NCBI GenBank assembly: GCA_949289305.1
Contig: CASENB010000008.1
Location: 23,307 to 87,306, forward strand
DNA from: an uncultured Spirochaetales bacterium
GTDB lineage: Bacteria > Spirochaetota > Spirochaetia > Sphaerochaetales > Sphaerochaetaceae
Length of the DNA stretch: 64,000 nucleotides
Direction of reading: 5' to 3'
The notes below the pieces were generated by a model that saw only the letters and a list, made by a program, of their open reading frames with translations, ran no database searches and was not told the origin of the DNA. The position numbers and the translations under genes are program-made. This document shows, piece after piece, positions 26,534 through 36,456 of the stretch (the first letter of the stretch is position 1; each line of letters begins with the position of its first letter).

Positions 26534-27904
26534 TTAGAGCTTATATAAGTCTTCTCCCGATACCAAAACTATGTCGTCCATACTTATGTCATCAAATCCA
26601 GAAGATGATATCAAACCAAATCTTTTGACTCCTTTCAAAGGGATCTGGTTTATTTTCGATCTTTCTTCTTTTAAAAGACTTTCTGATGCTTTATTTTGAA
26701 GGAATTTGCACTCATATATCTCGTACGTTTCATCTGTTAAAAAAAGAGCAACGTCAAACTCACCGTTCTTCTTATTGATTTTGTCATCATACCAATAGGA
26801 TCCTATTTTTAATATATCAGGTCTTTTTCCATTAAGAGACAATCTAAGAAAATAAGATCTGGATATCTCTTCAAATCTATAGCTTACGAAAGTATTTAAT
26901 GACTGTGCGATTCTATTTTGGTATAGTACTTTCATATTTGCTGTATTCTCATCACACAGTACATCCTGGTAAGCAAAATAAAATCTTATGATATTGCTTC
27001 TTATCTCATAGAAAGATGATTTATTTGAATTAGAGTTTATCGGAGCTCTTTTCCTTATAAGACGCACATCAATAAGACTCTTCAAAACCCTTGTAAGCTG
27101 CGCTTTTATTTGAGGTATGTTTATATATGACTGTATCTCGGAGAAATGCTTTTTCCCATTCTTTATCGCATTGAATACCGTGGTTGAATAATTAATTGTA
27201 GAACATTCAACATTTATTACATCTTCAGCATAAGTGCGAGCAAGCCCTTTATCCTCAAGCATGAGGTTTATAATATTCTCTTCAACAGATAATTTCTCAT
27301 TTATAGATTCGTTAATCCAAGGTATGCCGCCAAGTACGCTATATAAAGTTATCTTATCTTTAACAGAATAGGAGGGATAAAACTTTGCTGCATCATAATA
27401 ATCCATTTCATCTACAAGAATTTCCTCTTTAAATCTTCCATATAGTGGATTATCGCTTTTCATAAGGGATTCCATTATTCTAATAGACGAACCAGAGAGA
27501 ATCAGTTTTACATTTGAAGGCATATCATCCATTGCATTTCTCAAAAGAGCATCTGCCATATCGCCTTCAAGCTTTTTCGTATCTTGATACTCATCAAGGA
27601 CGATAATAAACATCTCTTTTCTGCCTTGGAGGAATTTAAAAAGAGCATCAAACGATGGTAGTGGGATATCTCCAAGTCCTATAGCACTCATTACCATCGC
27701 TGAAATTTCTGCAATAGTTTGTAATATGGGTTGCGTCTTTCCTCTATATATTATCTTTACTGCATCACAATCCTTGATAGCTTCTTTTATTAGTCTGGTC
27801 TTCCCCATCCTGCGCCTACCGTAAACAAGTATGGCTTTTGTATGTTCGTCTGAAAGCGCAGTACGTATCTTATTTAGTTCTTTTTCCCTTCCAATGAATT
27901 CCAT
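26534..27904 (-). CDS. AAA ATPase with DUF234 (PD-(D/E)XK-like) C-terminal domain
   Basis: A 456-residue protein. MEFIGREKELNKI followed by Walker A VYGRRRMGKTRLIKEA near residue 30 and FIIVLDEYQDTKKLE are typical of the archaeal-type ATPase family (AAA_14/ATP_bind_2). A winged-helix-like middle (HFSEIQSYINIPQIKAQL) precedes a C-terminal nuclease-like domain with GEFDVALF and EIYECKF, the D...ExK pattern of DUF234. The function is unknown. AAGGTG lies 4 nt before the ATG. Together with the DUF4143 gene it makes a pair of related accessory ATPases. Confidence 0.85.
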   Translation of the reverse strand: MEFIGREKELNKIRTALSDEHTKAILVYGRRRMGKTRLIKEAIKDCDAVKIIYRGKTQPILQTIAEISAMVMSAIGLGDIPLPSFDALFKFLQGRKEMFIIVLDEYQDTKKLEGDMADALLRNAMDDMPSNVKLILSGSSIRIMESLMKSDNPLYGRFKEEILVDEMDYYDAAKFYPSYSVKDKITLYSVLGGIPWINESINEKLSVEENIINLMLEDKGLARTYAEDVINVECSTINYSTTVFNAIKNGKKHFSEIQSYINIPQIKAQLTRVLKSLIDVRLIRKRAPINSNSNKSSFYEIRSNIIRFYFAYQDVLCDENTANMKVLYQNRIAQSLNTFVSYRFEEISRSYFLRLSLNGKRPDILKIGSYWYDDKINKKNGEFDVALFLTDETYEIYECKFLQNKASESLLKEERSKINQIPLKGVKRFGLISSSGFDDISMDDIVLVSGEDLYKL

Positions 27905-27929
27905 AATACACCTTTACAATCATTTTACA

Positions 27930-27966
27930 TTACAAACAAAAATATTTGCAACAAATTTGTTTGTAA
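27930..27966. repeat. inverted repeat upstream of the DUF234 ATPase (possible operator)
   Basis: TTACAAACAAA (27930-27940) and TTTGTTTGTAA (27956-27966) are a perfect 11-bp inverted repeat with a 15-nt spacer. The right arm overlaps a second perfect palindrome, AACAAATTTGTT (27950-27961). The position, 26-62 bp before the ATG at 27904, suits an operator over the promoter. Confidence 0.45.
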
Positions 27967-28036
27967 CAAAAATGTTTCTAATATACAATAAACATCTTAA
28001 AGATCATAAATTGATTGATGTAAAATATACAGAGAA

Positions 28037-28063
28037 AGTAAAAGCCGTAGCACTCGCCACGGC
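28037..28063 (-). terminator. rho-independent terminator after ftsK
   Basis: On the minus strand GCCGT and ACGGC close a stem that continues inward through G-U and G-C pairs (about 8 bp, 4-nt loop). TTTTACTTT follows. It lies 8 bp beyond the ftsK stop codon. Confidence 0.7.
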
Positions 28064-28070
28064 ATATCAA

Positions 28071-31000
28071 TTAAAGCATTTTAATAAGTTCTCTTGGCTT
28101 GCTTCCGTTTGGAGGTCCGACTATTCCGTCTTCTTCCATTCTCTCTACATATCTGGCAGCTTTGTTATAGCCGATCTTCATACGACGCTGAAGGTAGGAT
28201 GCAGATGCGCTCTTCTTCTCATATACGATCTGTTTTGCCCTCTCGTACTCCTCCTCTTCACTGTCTACGTATTCAAAACCGTCATCTCCGAAGTCATCTT
28301 CCTTCTCATCGTGATCTTCAAAGATCGAATCATCAAGATAGTCCGCCTCTCCATTCAGCTTAACCTGTTCTACGATCTTCTCTACCTCTTCGTCCGATAG
28401 GAATGCGCCCTGGATTCTCAGAGTCTCACTGCTTGTAGGACTCTTATAAAGCATATCTCCCTTACCTAGGAGGGATTCCGCACCCATCTCGTCTAAGATG
28501 ATCTTACTGTTAACGCCGGATGCGACTGCGAATGCTATTCGGCTTGGAATGTTGTTCTTAATCGTACCTGTAACAACTTCAGCACTCGGGCGTTGCGTTG
28601 CAAGAACAAGATGAATTCCAACAGCACGGGCCATTGCGGCTAAGCGCCCTACATAGTACTCTATATCCTTTCCGATAGTGCTCATAAGGTCTGCATACTC
28701 ATCCATGATAAGCACGATATAAGGAAGTTTTTCAGCTGCAAGACGCTCTCTTTTTAACTTCTCGTTAAAGGCTTCGATATTTCTTACGTTGTAGCGGCTT
28801 ATCATATTGTAACGCCTGTCCATCTCGTCAGTAAGCCATGAAAGGACTTTCTGAACCTTCTTGCTCTCCGTAATAACAGGAGTAAGCAAGTGTGGGATTC
28901 CGTTATAGATTTTAAGCTCTACGACCTTCGGGTCTACCATTATAAGCCTTACTTCTTGCGGACTCTTATTGTAAAGAATTGTTGCAATCAAGCTGTTGAT
29001 TCCTACGCTCTTTCCGCTTCCAGTACTTCCTGCAATTAGAAGATGAGGCGCTTTTGCAACGTTTATGCTTACAGGTTCGCCTGTAATAGTTCGTCCCAAG
29101 ATCATAGGAACTGCCATCTTATTCTTATCAGGGAGAGCGTTAAACGTGTAAAGCATATCCTTAAAGCCGATAGTAGCTCTCTTTGAGTTCGGCACTTCTA
29201 TGCCAACTGCCTGTTTTCCTGGAACTGGGGCTAGGATTCTTATGCTTCTTACGCCTAGCGCATACTGAAGATCGTCATATCTCGTCTTGATCTTAGATAC
29301 AGGAACACCCTCTGCAAGCTTGAGCTCATACATAGTGACAGTAGGACCTTTTACGATATTATCTAGAGTTACATCGACTTTGAAATCATGAAGCGTTGAT
29401 AATATTGCCTGCCCTCTGCTTATAGTATAGTCGTCGATCTCCCTGTCGGCAGTCGGATAATCCAACAGGATATCCATAGACGGCGCCTTATAACTGAGCC
29501 TTGCACGTCTCTTGATTCCAGTCATTCCCTCGTCATTGCTCTTTAATCCTGCAATACCCACCGAATAGAAGATCTCGTTTGTCTGTTCCTGCATTTCATC
29601 CGAGTTCGACCCATCGTCATACTTGCCCTTGTTCTTCTGATCTACAGATTCGATATCCTCTGCTCTCATCGGCTGTCTAACAGGCTCAGGCTTTACTGGT
29701 TCGCTCTGTCTTACAGGCTCTTCCGTCTTTATCTGGGAGAAGTCCATATTATTGATTCTATCGAGTTTTGCTTTCAGATCATCATTCCTCTTTACATCGT
29801 CATTCTGTTTAATTGCAGATGCAGTCTGAGAAACAAATGGATTTGAAGTGCTCAGGCTCTCCCTCTTCATCTGATCAAGGCGATCTGAGAGTTTTACTTT
29901 TTGATCTTCCTGCTTCTTATATGTCGATTGATAGCTGCTCTTCAGGCTTGAAAGCGTATCGTCTATGTTAACCTTCTCTTCACTCTCAAAAGGACGGCTT
30001 GGGAGATGGGAGACATTTATGCTCTGCCTGTTAACAGGCTCTCTTAGCGACTCAAAAAGCTTATAACGAGGATGATCTTTAGAAAGTCCTTTAGGCGCAA
30101 AATTATCATCTGATGGCTTTATCTGAGAATCGCCCTCTTTCTCATCCAATCCGAGGATTGGAGATTTAGGACGTGATGTGCGAGAGCTATCATAACTGTT
30201 CATACTCTCTATGGTCGCCTCTAAGATGCCGCCTTTTTTAAAGTGCGCCCCAGCTTGACTAGGCTTATACATTGGATCTTTTTTCTCTTCTCTTTTAGTT
30301 CTGAAGCGATCGAGATTATCTTTGTCTTCCTCCTCTTCAAATTCTTCTTCTTTTTCTTTTAGTCCCATCTCCTCTTTAAATTTGTTTCTTCTGTCGGGAC
30401 TTACGAGATCGAGATCCTCATTATGTTCTATCGTACTTAACCTTGGTATATCGCCGAACTCAGGGAACGAGAGAGGTTCGTCCATGCTCATAGCTTTTTC
30501 CGGGGCGGTATTTACAACTTTAAGTTCTTCCGTATTGAAGCGCTCGCTCACATCCTCTTCTATGAGCTCTGCTTCCTTAGCCTTCTTCTTATCCTCTTTC
30601 TTCTTTTTCTTCTCTTCTTTCTTAGCGAGCTTTCTCTCCTCTCTCTCTCTTTCTGCCTTCGCCTCTTTTTCAGCCTTTTCTGTCTCTTTATCTAATTTCT
30701 CTTGAGCTTTCTGAGCTTTCTTTTCTTCCTTTCTCCTCTCTTTCGCCTCTTCTTTCTCTATTCTCTTCTTCTCTTTCGCTTCCTGCTTTTTAAGCTGTCT
30801 TCTGCTTATCTTTACATCACTTGCTCCCTTTGGAACGCCATCTACGTCGAGATTTGCACTTGCGTTTAAAAGTTTTGTCCTATATTTCTGGTTCAGATGT
30901 CCCGTAACATATAAGATCACCAACGCAAGTATTGCTTCAAGCGCAATTAAAAGCACGACCAGCCCCTCTTTGCTTTTATCCACATGGCTCATAATTACAG

Positions 31001-31328
31001 CGGGAGTTGGAATGTCGGACTTTAAATGCGTATAAACGATCAGTGTGAAGTAAATAAAGAATAAGAATAAAAAGAATATTATGCTGTATGGACGTTTTTT
31101 GCGGCTTACCTTAATAAAGAAAGCCTCAAATACCAAAAACGCTCCAGGAATAAGGAGAATGAGATTCTCTCTTTGGCTTATGCTTAAAGATGCACTTACA
31201 AAGCTTTCGATGATATTTTCAACATTAGCAAGACTCTCTGGAAACGTTAAATAATTTGCTGCTAATATCACAAGTCCTGCTAAGAACAAGATTATGCAAA
31301 AAATAGTTGTAAGTACGCCTTTTTTCAT
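28071..31328 (-). CDS. ftsK: DNA translocase FtsK/SpoIIIE
   Basis: A 1085-residue protein. The N-terminal ~145 residues contain about four membrane helices. A long highly charged linker follows, with a K/E/R-rich stretch near 170-255. The motor has Walker A LIAGSTGSGKSVG near residue 767 and Walker B LIMDEYADLM near 871. The C-terminal ~65 residues form the winged-helix gamma domain (YLQRRMKIGYNKAARYVERMEEDGIVGPP) that reads chromosome orientation. It pumps DNA during chromosome segregation at division. GAGG precedes the ATG, 7 nt after rsmG, and a terminator follows, so it closes the mnmE-mnmG-rsmG-ftsK operon. Confidence 0.95.
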   Translation of the reverse strand: MKKGVLTTIFCIILFLAGLVILAANYLTFPESLANVENIIESFVSASLSISQRENLILLIPGAFLVFEAFFIKVSRKKRPYSIIFFLFLFFIYFTLIVYTHLKSDIPTPAVIMSHVDKSKEGLVVLLIALEAILALVILYVTGHLNQKYRTKLLNASANLDVDGVPKGASDVKISRRQLKKQEAKEKKRIEKEEAKERRKEEKKAQKAQEKLDKETEKAEKEAKAEREREERKLAKKEEKKKKKEDKKKAKEAELIEEDVSERFNTEELKVVNTAPEKAMSMDEPLSFPEFGDIPRLSTIEHNEDLDLVSPDRRNKFKEEMGLKEKEEEFEEEEDKDNLDRFRTKREEKKDPMYKPSQAGAHFKKGGILEATIESMNSYDSSRTSRPKSPILGLDEKEGDSQIKPSDDNFAPKGLSKDHPRYKLFESLREPVNRQSINVSHLPSRPFESEEKVNIDDTLSSLKSSYQSTYKKQEDQKVKLSDRLDQMKRESLSTSNPFVSQTASAIKQNDDVKRNDDLKAKLDRINNMDFSQIKTEEPVRQSEPVKPEPVRQPMRAEDIESVDQKNKGKYDDGSNSDEMQEQTNEIFYSVGIAGLKSNDEGMTGIKRRARLSYKAPSMDILLDYPTADREIDDYTISRGQAILSTLHDFKVDVTLDNIVKGPTVTMYELKLAEGVPVSKIKTRYDDLQYALGVRSIRILAPVPGKQAVGIEVPNSKRATIGFKDMLYTFNALPDKNKMAVPMILGRTITGEPVSINVAKAPHLLIAGSTGSGKSVGINSLIATILYNKSPQEVRLIMVDPKVVELKIYNGIPHLLTPVITESKKVQKVLSWLTDEMDRRYNMISRYNVRNIEAFNEKLKRERLAAEKLPYIVLIMDEYADLMSTIGKDIEYYVGRLAAMARAVGIHLVLATQRPSAEVVTGTIKNNIPSRIAFAVASGVNSKIILDEMGAESLLGKGDMLYKSPTSSETLRIQGAFLSDEEVEKIVEQVKLNGEADYLDDSIFEDHDEKEDDFGDDGFEYVDSEEEEYERAKQIVYEKKSASASYLQRRMKIGYNKAARYVERMEEDGIVGPPNGSKPRELIKML

Positions 31329-31335
31329 TTCATCC

Positions 31336-31965
31336 TCACTTTATATAAAGCAGTGAGCGCTCCCTATTTAAATAAGGAACACTAATGCTCTCTATAGAGT
31401 AAGTGACACTATGCCCCAGCCTCTCCAGATCTTTTATTTCCTCCAAGCATTTGCTCTTCATCCCCTTATAAAGGATGATTTTCCCGTCTTCCCTTAAAAG
31501 AGGTTTCATAAGAGGATAGCTATCTGTAAGCGTGTGGAAAGCTCTGCTTGTGACGATATCGAAAGTATCTTTAATGCTCTCAGCCCCTTCAAACCTAACT
31601 TCTGCGTTCTTAAGTCTTAAGCGCGCAATAGTAGAGTTTAAAAAGTCCACCCTTCTCTTCATTCTCTCACAAAGAACAATCCTGCTCTCTGGCATGAAGA
31701 TAGAAAGGACTATGGCAGGAAATCCTGCACCGCTTCCTAAATCGATTATGTCGGTTTTCTTTTCTTCCCTCAAAAAGTAAGGAACGCCTGCCGCCGTATC
31801 AAGTATATGGCTTACTACAATCTCGTTCTCGTCTGTATTCGAGACTAAACGATAGCTGGGATTAAAAAGCATTATCTCTGCTAAAAAAGCTTCAAGCTGT
31901 CCCATTTGCTCCAAGCTGCAAGATAAACCAAGCTCTTTAATACCACGACTAAGAAGACTATTCAT
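31336..31965 (-). CDS. rsmG: 16S rRNA (guanine-527-N7)-methyltransferase RsmG
   Basis: A 209-residue class I methyltransferase with [16 protein letters not shown] as the S-adenosylmethionine motif, [13 protein letters not shown] as motif II, and [12 protein letters not shown] as the family's post-I region. It methylates N7 of G527 in 16S rRNA (formerly GidB). It overlaps mnmG by 8 nt, the conserved mnmG-rsmG pairing found in many bacteria. Length and order are normal. Confidence 0.95.
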   Translation of the reverse strand: MNSLLSRGIKELGLSCSLEQMGQLEAFLAEIMLFNPSYRLVSNTDENEIVVSHILDTAAGVPYFLREEKKTDIIDLGSGAGFPAIVLSIFMPESRIVLCERMKRRVDFLNSTIARLRLKNAEVRFEGAESIKDTFDIVTSRAFHTLTDSYPLMKPLLREDGKIILYKGMKSKCLEEIKDLERLGHSVTYSIESISVPYLNRERSLLYIK

Positions 31966-33748
31966 TCTTTCTGCTCCTTAGTGCGACTTGCAATACTGCG
32001 ATATCTGAAACGCGGACGCCGGAAATTCTGCTCGCCTGCCCTATGCTTTGAGGCCTTATGGCTTTGAACTTCTCTTGCGCTTCCTTGCTCAATCCATCAA
32101 CATTATCATAATCGAAAGATGAAGGAATTGCTAGCACTTCATTCTTCTCAAATCGCTCTATTTCCTTATCCTGTCTCTTTAAATACCCCTCGTACTTGAT
32201 ATCAAGCTCAACCTCTTCTTTAGTCTCTGCGCTATATTTTGACTCTAAATCAATGCCTAGAGAGTCGATTGTGACTTCAGGTTCTTTCAGAAGTTCTAAT
32301 CCGTTCTTACCTCTTTCTTTTTTTTGCCTTAAAAGCTCTTTTATCTCTTCAATGTCATGAATCTTCTCTTCTAAGCGATTTTTCCGCTCTTCGCTCGACA
32401 AAGGAGATAGCATCGTAAGACGTAAATCGGCATTGTCGTTTCTCAGTTTTAAGCGGTATTCCGCACGGCTTGTAAACATTCTATAAGGCTCTTTCGTTCC
32501 TTTTGTCGTAAGATCGTCTATAAGAACTCCGATATACGCCTCGGATCTTTTCAGTATAAGAGGCTCTTTCCCACTTAGTCTCAAGGAAGCATTAATTCCT
32601 GCCATAATGCCCTGCGCAGCAGCCTCTTCGTATCCGCTTGTGCCGTTTGTCTGACCTGCGATATATAAATTCTTCAGCCTCTTGCTCTCAAGGCTTGGAA
32701 GAAGCTCTAAAGGATCAAGATAATCATATTCAACTGCATAAGCCGGCCTCATTATCTCAACGTTTTCAAGCCCAGGCAAAGTCCTGATAAACTCGTGCTG
32801 TACGCGCTCAGGAAGGGATGATGAAAGCCCGTTAAGATACATCTCCTCTGTTCCAAGCCCTTCAGGCTCAACGAAGATCTGATGGCGCTCCCTATCGGGG
32901 AAACGTACAACCTTATCTTCTATGGAAGGACAGTATCTTGGACCTTTTCCGACTATCTTTCCCCCATATAGAGGCGAGTATTTAATATTGTCCCTTATTA
33001 TCTGATGCGTTTTTTCATTCGTATATGTTATATAGCAATCGAGCATCGGACGCTCAATCTTGTCACTCATATATGAAAAGGGTCTGACATCAGCATCGCC
33101 TGGCTGCACTTCGAGCTTTGAGAAATCGAGAGTGCTTTTTTTAACGCGCGCAGGGGTTCCTGTTTTCATTCGTCCTACAGAAAACCCCATCTCCCTGAGC
33201 CTGTCTCCAAGGCCTTTTGCAGATCCCTCTCCAAGTCTTCCTGATTCTGCTTCGTACTCTCCTATGAAGATCTTTCCGTTCATGAAAGTTCCTGTTGTTA
33301 GGACAACAACAGTTGAAAATATCTTCCATCCCCTCTCTGTTACAACACCAATGATCTTATCGCCTTCAGCGATGAAATCAACAACGGTATCCATAAAGAG
33401 TTCTAGTGAGTTCTCATGCTCAAGAGTCTCTTTAGCAAGGCGCGAGTAAGAGAATTTATCTGCCTGAGCCCTATATGCCTGCACTGCCGGTCCTCGTCTT
33501 CTGTTTAAAAGGCGGAACTGTATCATAGTGTTGTCTATCAAATGAGCCATCTCGCCGCCAAGAGCGTCAATTTCCCTCACAAGATTTCCCTTAGCAAGCC
33601 CACCTATTGCAGGATTACAAGAAAGGCGTCCGATCGCATCAAGACTCTGTGTTATTAAGAGTGTTCTATATCCAGTTCTAGAGAGAGCAAGACTTGCTTC
33701 AATTCCTGCGTGTCCTGCCCCAATTACTATCGCATCATAATCTTTCAT
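31958..33748 (-). CDS. mnmG: tRNA uridine-5-carboxymethylaminomethyl modification enzyme MnmG
   Basis: A 596-residue FAD protein: [19 protein letters not shown] at the N-terminus (dinucleotide fold), [22 protein letters not shown] and [19 protein letters not shown] (MnmG signatures), [20 protein letters not shown], and [15 protein letters not shown] near the C-terminal part. With MnmE it modifies C5 of wobble uridine 34. It is somewhat shorter than the ~630 residues of E. coli. It follows mnmE by 1 nt and overlaps rsmG. Confidence 0.96.
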   Translation of the reverse strand: MKDYDAIVIGAGHAGIEASLALSRTGYRTLLITQSLDAIGRLSCNPAIGGLAKGNLVREIDALGGEMAHLIDNTMIQFRLLNRRRGPAVQAYRAQADKFSYSRLAKETLEHENSLELFMDTVVDFIAEGDKIIGVVTERGWKIFSTVVVLTTGTFMNGKIFIGEYEAESGRLGEGSAKGLGDRLREMGFSVGRMKTGTPARVKKSTLDFSKLEVQPGDADVRPFSYMSDKIERPMLDCYITYTNEKTHQIIRDNIKYSPLYGGKIVGKGPRYCPSIEDKVVRFPDRERHQIFVEPEGLGTEEMYLNGLSSSLPERVQHEFIRTLPGLENVEIMRPAYAVEYDYLDPLELLPSLESKRLKNLYIAGQTNGTSGYEEAAAQGIMAGINASLRLSGKEPLILKRSEAYIGVLIDDLTTKGTKEPYRMFTSRAEYRLKLRNDNADLRLTMLSPLSSEERKNRLEEKIHDIEEIKELLRQKKERGKNGLELLKEPEVTIDSLGIDLESKYSAETKEEVELDIKYEGYLKRQDKEIERFEKNEVLAIPSSFDYDNVDGLSKEAQEKFKAIRPQSIGQASRISGVRVSDIAVLQVALRSRKNE

Positions 33749-33749
33749 A

Positions 33750-35066
33750 TCATTTTCCTAAACAAAACTTTGAAAATAGGCGATCAAGAATTTCATCGCT
33801 GCTTACTTCGCCGATTAAAGAATCAAGACTCTTTAAAGCACTTTGAAAGAGAAGAGACATTAGATCAATGCTTAATTCCTTGCTCTTTTTTGTCAGCATT
33901 AAATTCTCTCTGCACTCTGCCAAATCATTCTTCTCCCTCTCGCTTTCTATCGTAATAGGACCGTCGCTGCCGCCGCTTTTCTTCGTGAGCCTCTTTTCAA
34001 CCTCATCAAGAACCTCTTTTATCCCCTCTCCGGTTAAAGAAGAGAATTCAAGCGCCTTCCCCTTCCTCTTTTTATCGAGCTTGGAATATATGATGATAGT
34101 ACGCTCATCCTCAGGAGGAAGAACATCATCGCTTCCGTCCGTTATATAGAGTACGAGATCTGCATCCTCAATCAGCTTTTTAGATCTTACAATTCCCTCT
34201 TTCTCTATCTCTTCATCGGTACTTCTTAGTCCTGCAGTATCAAAAAGACGGCATGGAATCGACCTAATTACACATTCAGCTTCGATATAATCCCTTGTCG
34301 TTCCCTCTATCTCAGATACTATCGCCCTGTTCTCCTTTAAAAGCGCATTGAAAAAAGAACTTTTTCCTGCATTTGTCTTTCCAGCAAGTACTATCTTAGC
34401 CCCTTGACTATAAAGACGGGATGAATCATAAGTTCCGATCAGATCATCAAGACGTCTGATAATAGAATCGACCTCATATTCAGGGTATACCCAGTCCTCG
34501 ATTATCTCATCTTCAGCATAATCAAGCTGAACTTCCAGTGATGATATTATATCGATAAGCTCATCTTTTATCTCTTTTACGATCTTGCTTAATCCCCCTG
34601 AGAGGCGGCTTAACGCATCTTCAGCACCTTTTAAGCTTTTTGCGCTTATTATCTCCTCTACAGCCTCTGCCTGACTTAAGTCGAGTCTTTTATGCATGAA
34701 TGCTCTGTATGTAAACTCTCCTGGAAGCGCCTTTCTTATGCCAAGCTCTTCAAGGGTTATAAAAAGTTTATTAATAAGGGCAAGAGAGCCGTGCATGTTT
34801 ATCTCTATCGCTTCTTCTGCCGTATATCCATGACCTTTTCTATAAACAGAGAGCACGACTTCATCGATAAGCTTTCCGTCTTTATCTATCAAATGCCCAT
34901 GAAGGAGCGTATTTGTTTTTGCGCTTAACAGTTTTTCTTTATTACTAAAAGCGTTAGCAAGCGTCTCTATTACCCCGTCGCCGCTTAAACGCACGATTGC
35001 AAGCGCCGATGGGTAATATGCCGTTGCCAAAGCGTAAATCATCTCATCTGTTTCATATCTCTGCAT
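33750..35066 (-). CDS. mnmE: tRNA modification GTPase MnmE
   Basis: A 438-residue protein. The N-terminal formyl-THF-binding domain has [19 protein letters not shown]. The G domain has P-loop [27 protein letters not shown] (G2), LFDTAGLR (G3) and YSKLDKK at the G4 position. The C-terminus ends FCLGK, the conserved CxGK motif. With MnmG it forms the cmnm5U34 enzyme. Start choice: ATG at 35066 has only a weak ribosome site; a TTG two codons upstream (35072) is possible. A TATAAT lies 16-21 nt before the ATG. Confidence 0.95.
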   Translation of the reverse strand: MQRYETDEMIYALATAYYPSALAIVRLSGDGVIETLANAFSNKEKLLSAKTNTLLHGHLIDKDGKLIDEVVLSVYRKGHGYTAEEAIEINMHGSLALINKLFITLEELGIRKALPGEFTYRAFMHKRLDLSQAEAVEEIISAKSLKGAEDALSRLSGGLSKIVKEIKDELIDIISSLEVQLDYAEDEIIEDWVYPEYEVDSIIRRLDDLIGTYDSSRLYSQGAKIVLAGKTNAGKSSFFNALLKENRAIVSEIEGTTRDYIEAECVIRSIPCRLFDTAGLRSTDEEIEKEGIVRSKKLIEDADLVLYITDGSDDVLPPEDERTIIIYSKLDKKRKGKALEFSSLTGEGIKEVLDEVEKRLTKKSGGSDGPITIESEREKNDLAECRENLMLTKKSKELSIDLMSLLFQSALKSLDSLIGEVSSDEILDRLFSKFCLGK

Positions 35067-35081
35067 GGCCAAATTCTATTG

Positions 35082-35087
35082 ATTATA
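35082..35087 (-). promoter_or_regulatory. -10 box upstream of mnmE
   Basis: A perfect TATAAT on the minus strand, 15 nt before the ATG at 35066. No good -35 was found. The predicted leader would be under 10 nt. Confidence 0.45.
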
Positions 35088-35106
35088 GAGAACTTTAGCA
35101 ATCTTA

Positions 35107-35135
35107 TTGGCTTAAATTACTTCTTTGTTTATTCT
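35107..35135 (+). promoter_or_regulatory. promoter of epmA, leaderless type
   Basis: TTGGCT (35107-35112), a 17-nt spacer, and TATTCT (35130-35135). The -10 box ends 6 nt before the ATG at 35142, and no Shine-Dalgarno site intervenes. Confidence 0.52.
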
Positions 35136-35141
35136 ATTCGC

Positions 35142-36122
35142 ATGTTCGATATAAGCATAGAAAGAAAAAGAGCGGAACTTTATAAAAACATAAGATCGTT
35201 TTTTGATGAAAAGGGATATCTTGAAGTTTTTACACCAACCCTTTCCGATTCACTCATACCAGAGCCTACTATAAAGAACTTTGAAAGTACTTTTATCAAC
35301 GAATTTACTGGAAATAAGAACTTTTATCTAATTCCATCGCCGGAGATCTTCATTAAGCGTCTTATCGCATCAGGTTCTGGGTCTGTTTATGAGATATCAA
35401 AATGCTTCAGAAACTCAGAACAGCTTGGCTTAATTCATAATCCAGAGTTCACTATGCTTGAATACTACACAATGGACTATGACGAGGCAGATTCAATCGG
35501 CCTTACAATCGAAATGCTAAGAAAGACGGCAATTATTGGATCAGATGAAATCATCTTTAAAGATCCGCTTATTATGAGCGTAGACGAGGCTGTATTTAAA
35601 TATGCAGGCTTTGACCTTTCCATGTGTCACAGCATAGAAAAGATCAGAGAAGAAGCAGAAAGAAGAGGCCATCTAATTCCTGAAGATGAAAGCTGGGATG
35701 ATACCTTCAACAGGATATTCATAGACTCTGTAGAACCAAATCTTCCTACTGATGTTCCTGTAATACTTAAAGATTATCCAGCAGAGATCGAATGCCTTGC
35801 TAAAAAGAACAGCGAATACACAAGAGCACGATGGGAGATGTATATCAAAGGCATTGAGGTTGCAAACTGCTATAAGGAAGAGACAGATAAAAAAATCACG
35901 CGTTCCTACTATGAAAAGGAATACGAGAAATTAAAAAAAGAGAGAAAGAAGACTGGAGATGTTATTCCAGATGCTGACTTCTCTTTCTGCGATATCGATA
36001 TGAAAGAGTCTAGCGGAGTTGCAATGGGACTCGATAGGCTTCTTATGATCGAGTGCGGTAAAAAGGATATTGAGGACGTGCTCTCTTTCAGCTTTAAGGG
36101 AATGCTCGATGGAAAAGTTTGA
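35142..36122 (+). CDS. epmA: EF-P--(R)-beta-lysine ligase EpmA (PoxA/GenX)
   Basis: A 326-residue class II aminoacyl-tRNA-synthetase-like protein without an anticodon-binding domain, the usual EpmA length. It shows IRSFFDEKGYLEVFTPTLSDSLIPEP, FYLIPSPEIFIKRLIASG, YEISKCFRNSEQLGLIHNPEFTMLEYY (motif 2) and SGVAMGLDRLLMIE (motif 3). It attaches lysine or beta-lysine to the EF-P encoded 330 nt downstream. No epmB (lysine 2,3-aminomutase) is present in the window. The start at 35142 is chosen because the upstream extension (TTG at 35079) is unlike the family and contains the promoter. Confidence 0.94.
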   Translation: MFDISIERKRAELYKNIRSFFDEKGYLEVFTPTLSDSLIPEPTIKNFESTFINEFTGNKNFYLIPSPEIFIKRLIASGSGSVYEISKCFRNSEQLGLIHNPEFTMLEYYTMDYDEADSIGLTIEMLRKTAIIGSDEIIFKDPLIMSVDEAVFKYAGFDLSMCHSIEKIREEAERRGHLIPEDESWDDTFNRIFIDSVEPNLPTDVPVILKDYPAEIECLAKKNSEYTRARWEMYIKGIEVANCYKEETDKKITRSYYEKEYEKLKKERKKTGDVIPDADFSFCDIDMKESSGVAMGLDRLLMIECGKKDIEDVLSFSFKGMLDGKV

Positions 36123-36369
36123 ACTAACGCTCGATGAAGATAATTCTATTATAATTCCAGAGCCAGTTTTAAAAGAGCTTAAGATGAAAAAAGGCGACAC
36201 TTTCGTCTTAAGCGTAGAAAAAGATGAAATAAAACTAGAAAAGAAGAAAAAACTAAGTCAGGATGATTACGATGCTTTAATAAGCATGGCTGCAGAATAT
36301 GCAAAAGAAACCGGGCTTGACACTCTAGACTGCTATTCTATTGTGGAAGAATACATTAACAGCCTCTAA
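36109..36369 (+). CDS. AbrB/SpoVT-type DNA-binding-like protein
   Basis: An 86-residue protein starting MEKFELTLDEDNSIIIPEPV and continuing LKELKMKKGDTFVLSVEKDEIKLEK, which has the swapped-hairpin AbrB pattern seen in transition regulators and antitoxins. The C-terminal half (YDALISMAAEYAKETGLDTLDCYSIVEEY) is helical. It overlaps the end of epmA by 14 nt and has AAGGGA as a ribosome site, so it is translated with epmA. No toxin gene lies next to it. The target is unknown; autoregulation of epmA/efp is conceivable but not shown. Confidence 0.68.
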   Translation: MEKFELTLDEDNSIIIPEPVLKELKMKKGDTFVLSVEKDEIKLEKKKKLSQDDYDALISMAAEYAKETGLDTLDCYSIVEEYINSL

Positions 36370-36456
36370 ATTTTGCAATGTCTTTACTTATAAGCTCTTT
36401 TCTGTTATTTTACTAACGTTCACTAGATTATACAGTTCATTAACGAGGTAAATAAA

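Noticed and set aside
27831..28400. 189-codon plus-strand frame between the DUF234 gene and ftsK
   Set aside because: It overlaps the ends of two well-supported minus-strand genes and the ftsK terminator, and its product has no recognisable features.
30322..30705. Long serine-rich plus-strand frame inside ftsK
   Set aside because: It is the antisense shadow of the K/E-rich ftsK linker; no start signals and a low-complexity product.
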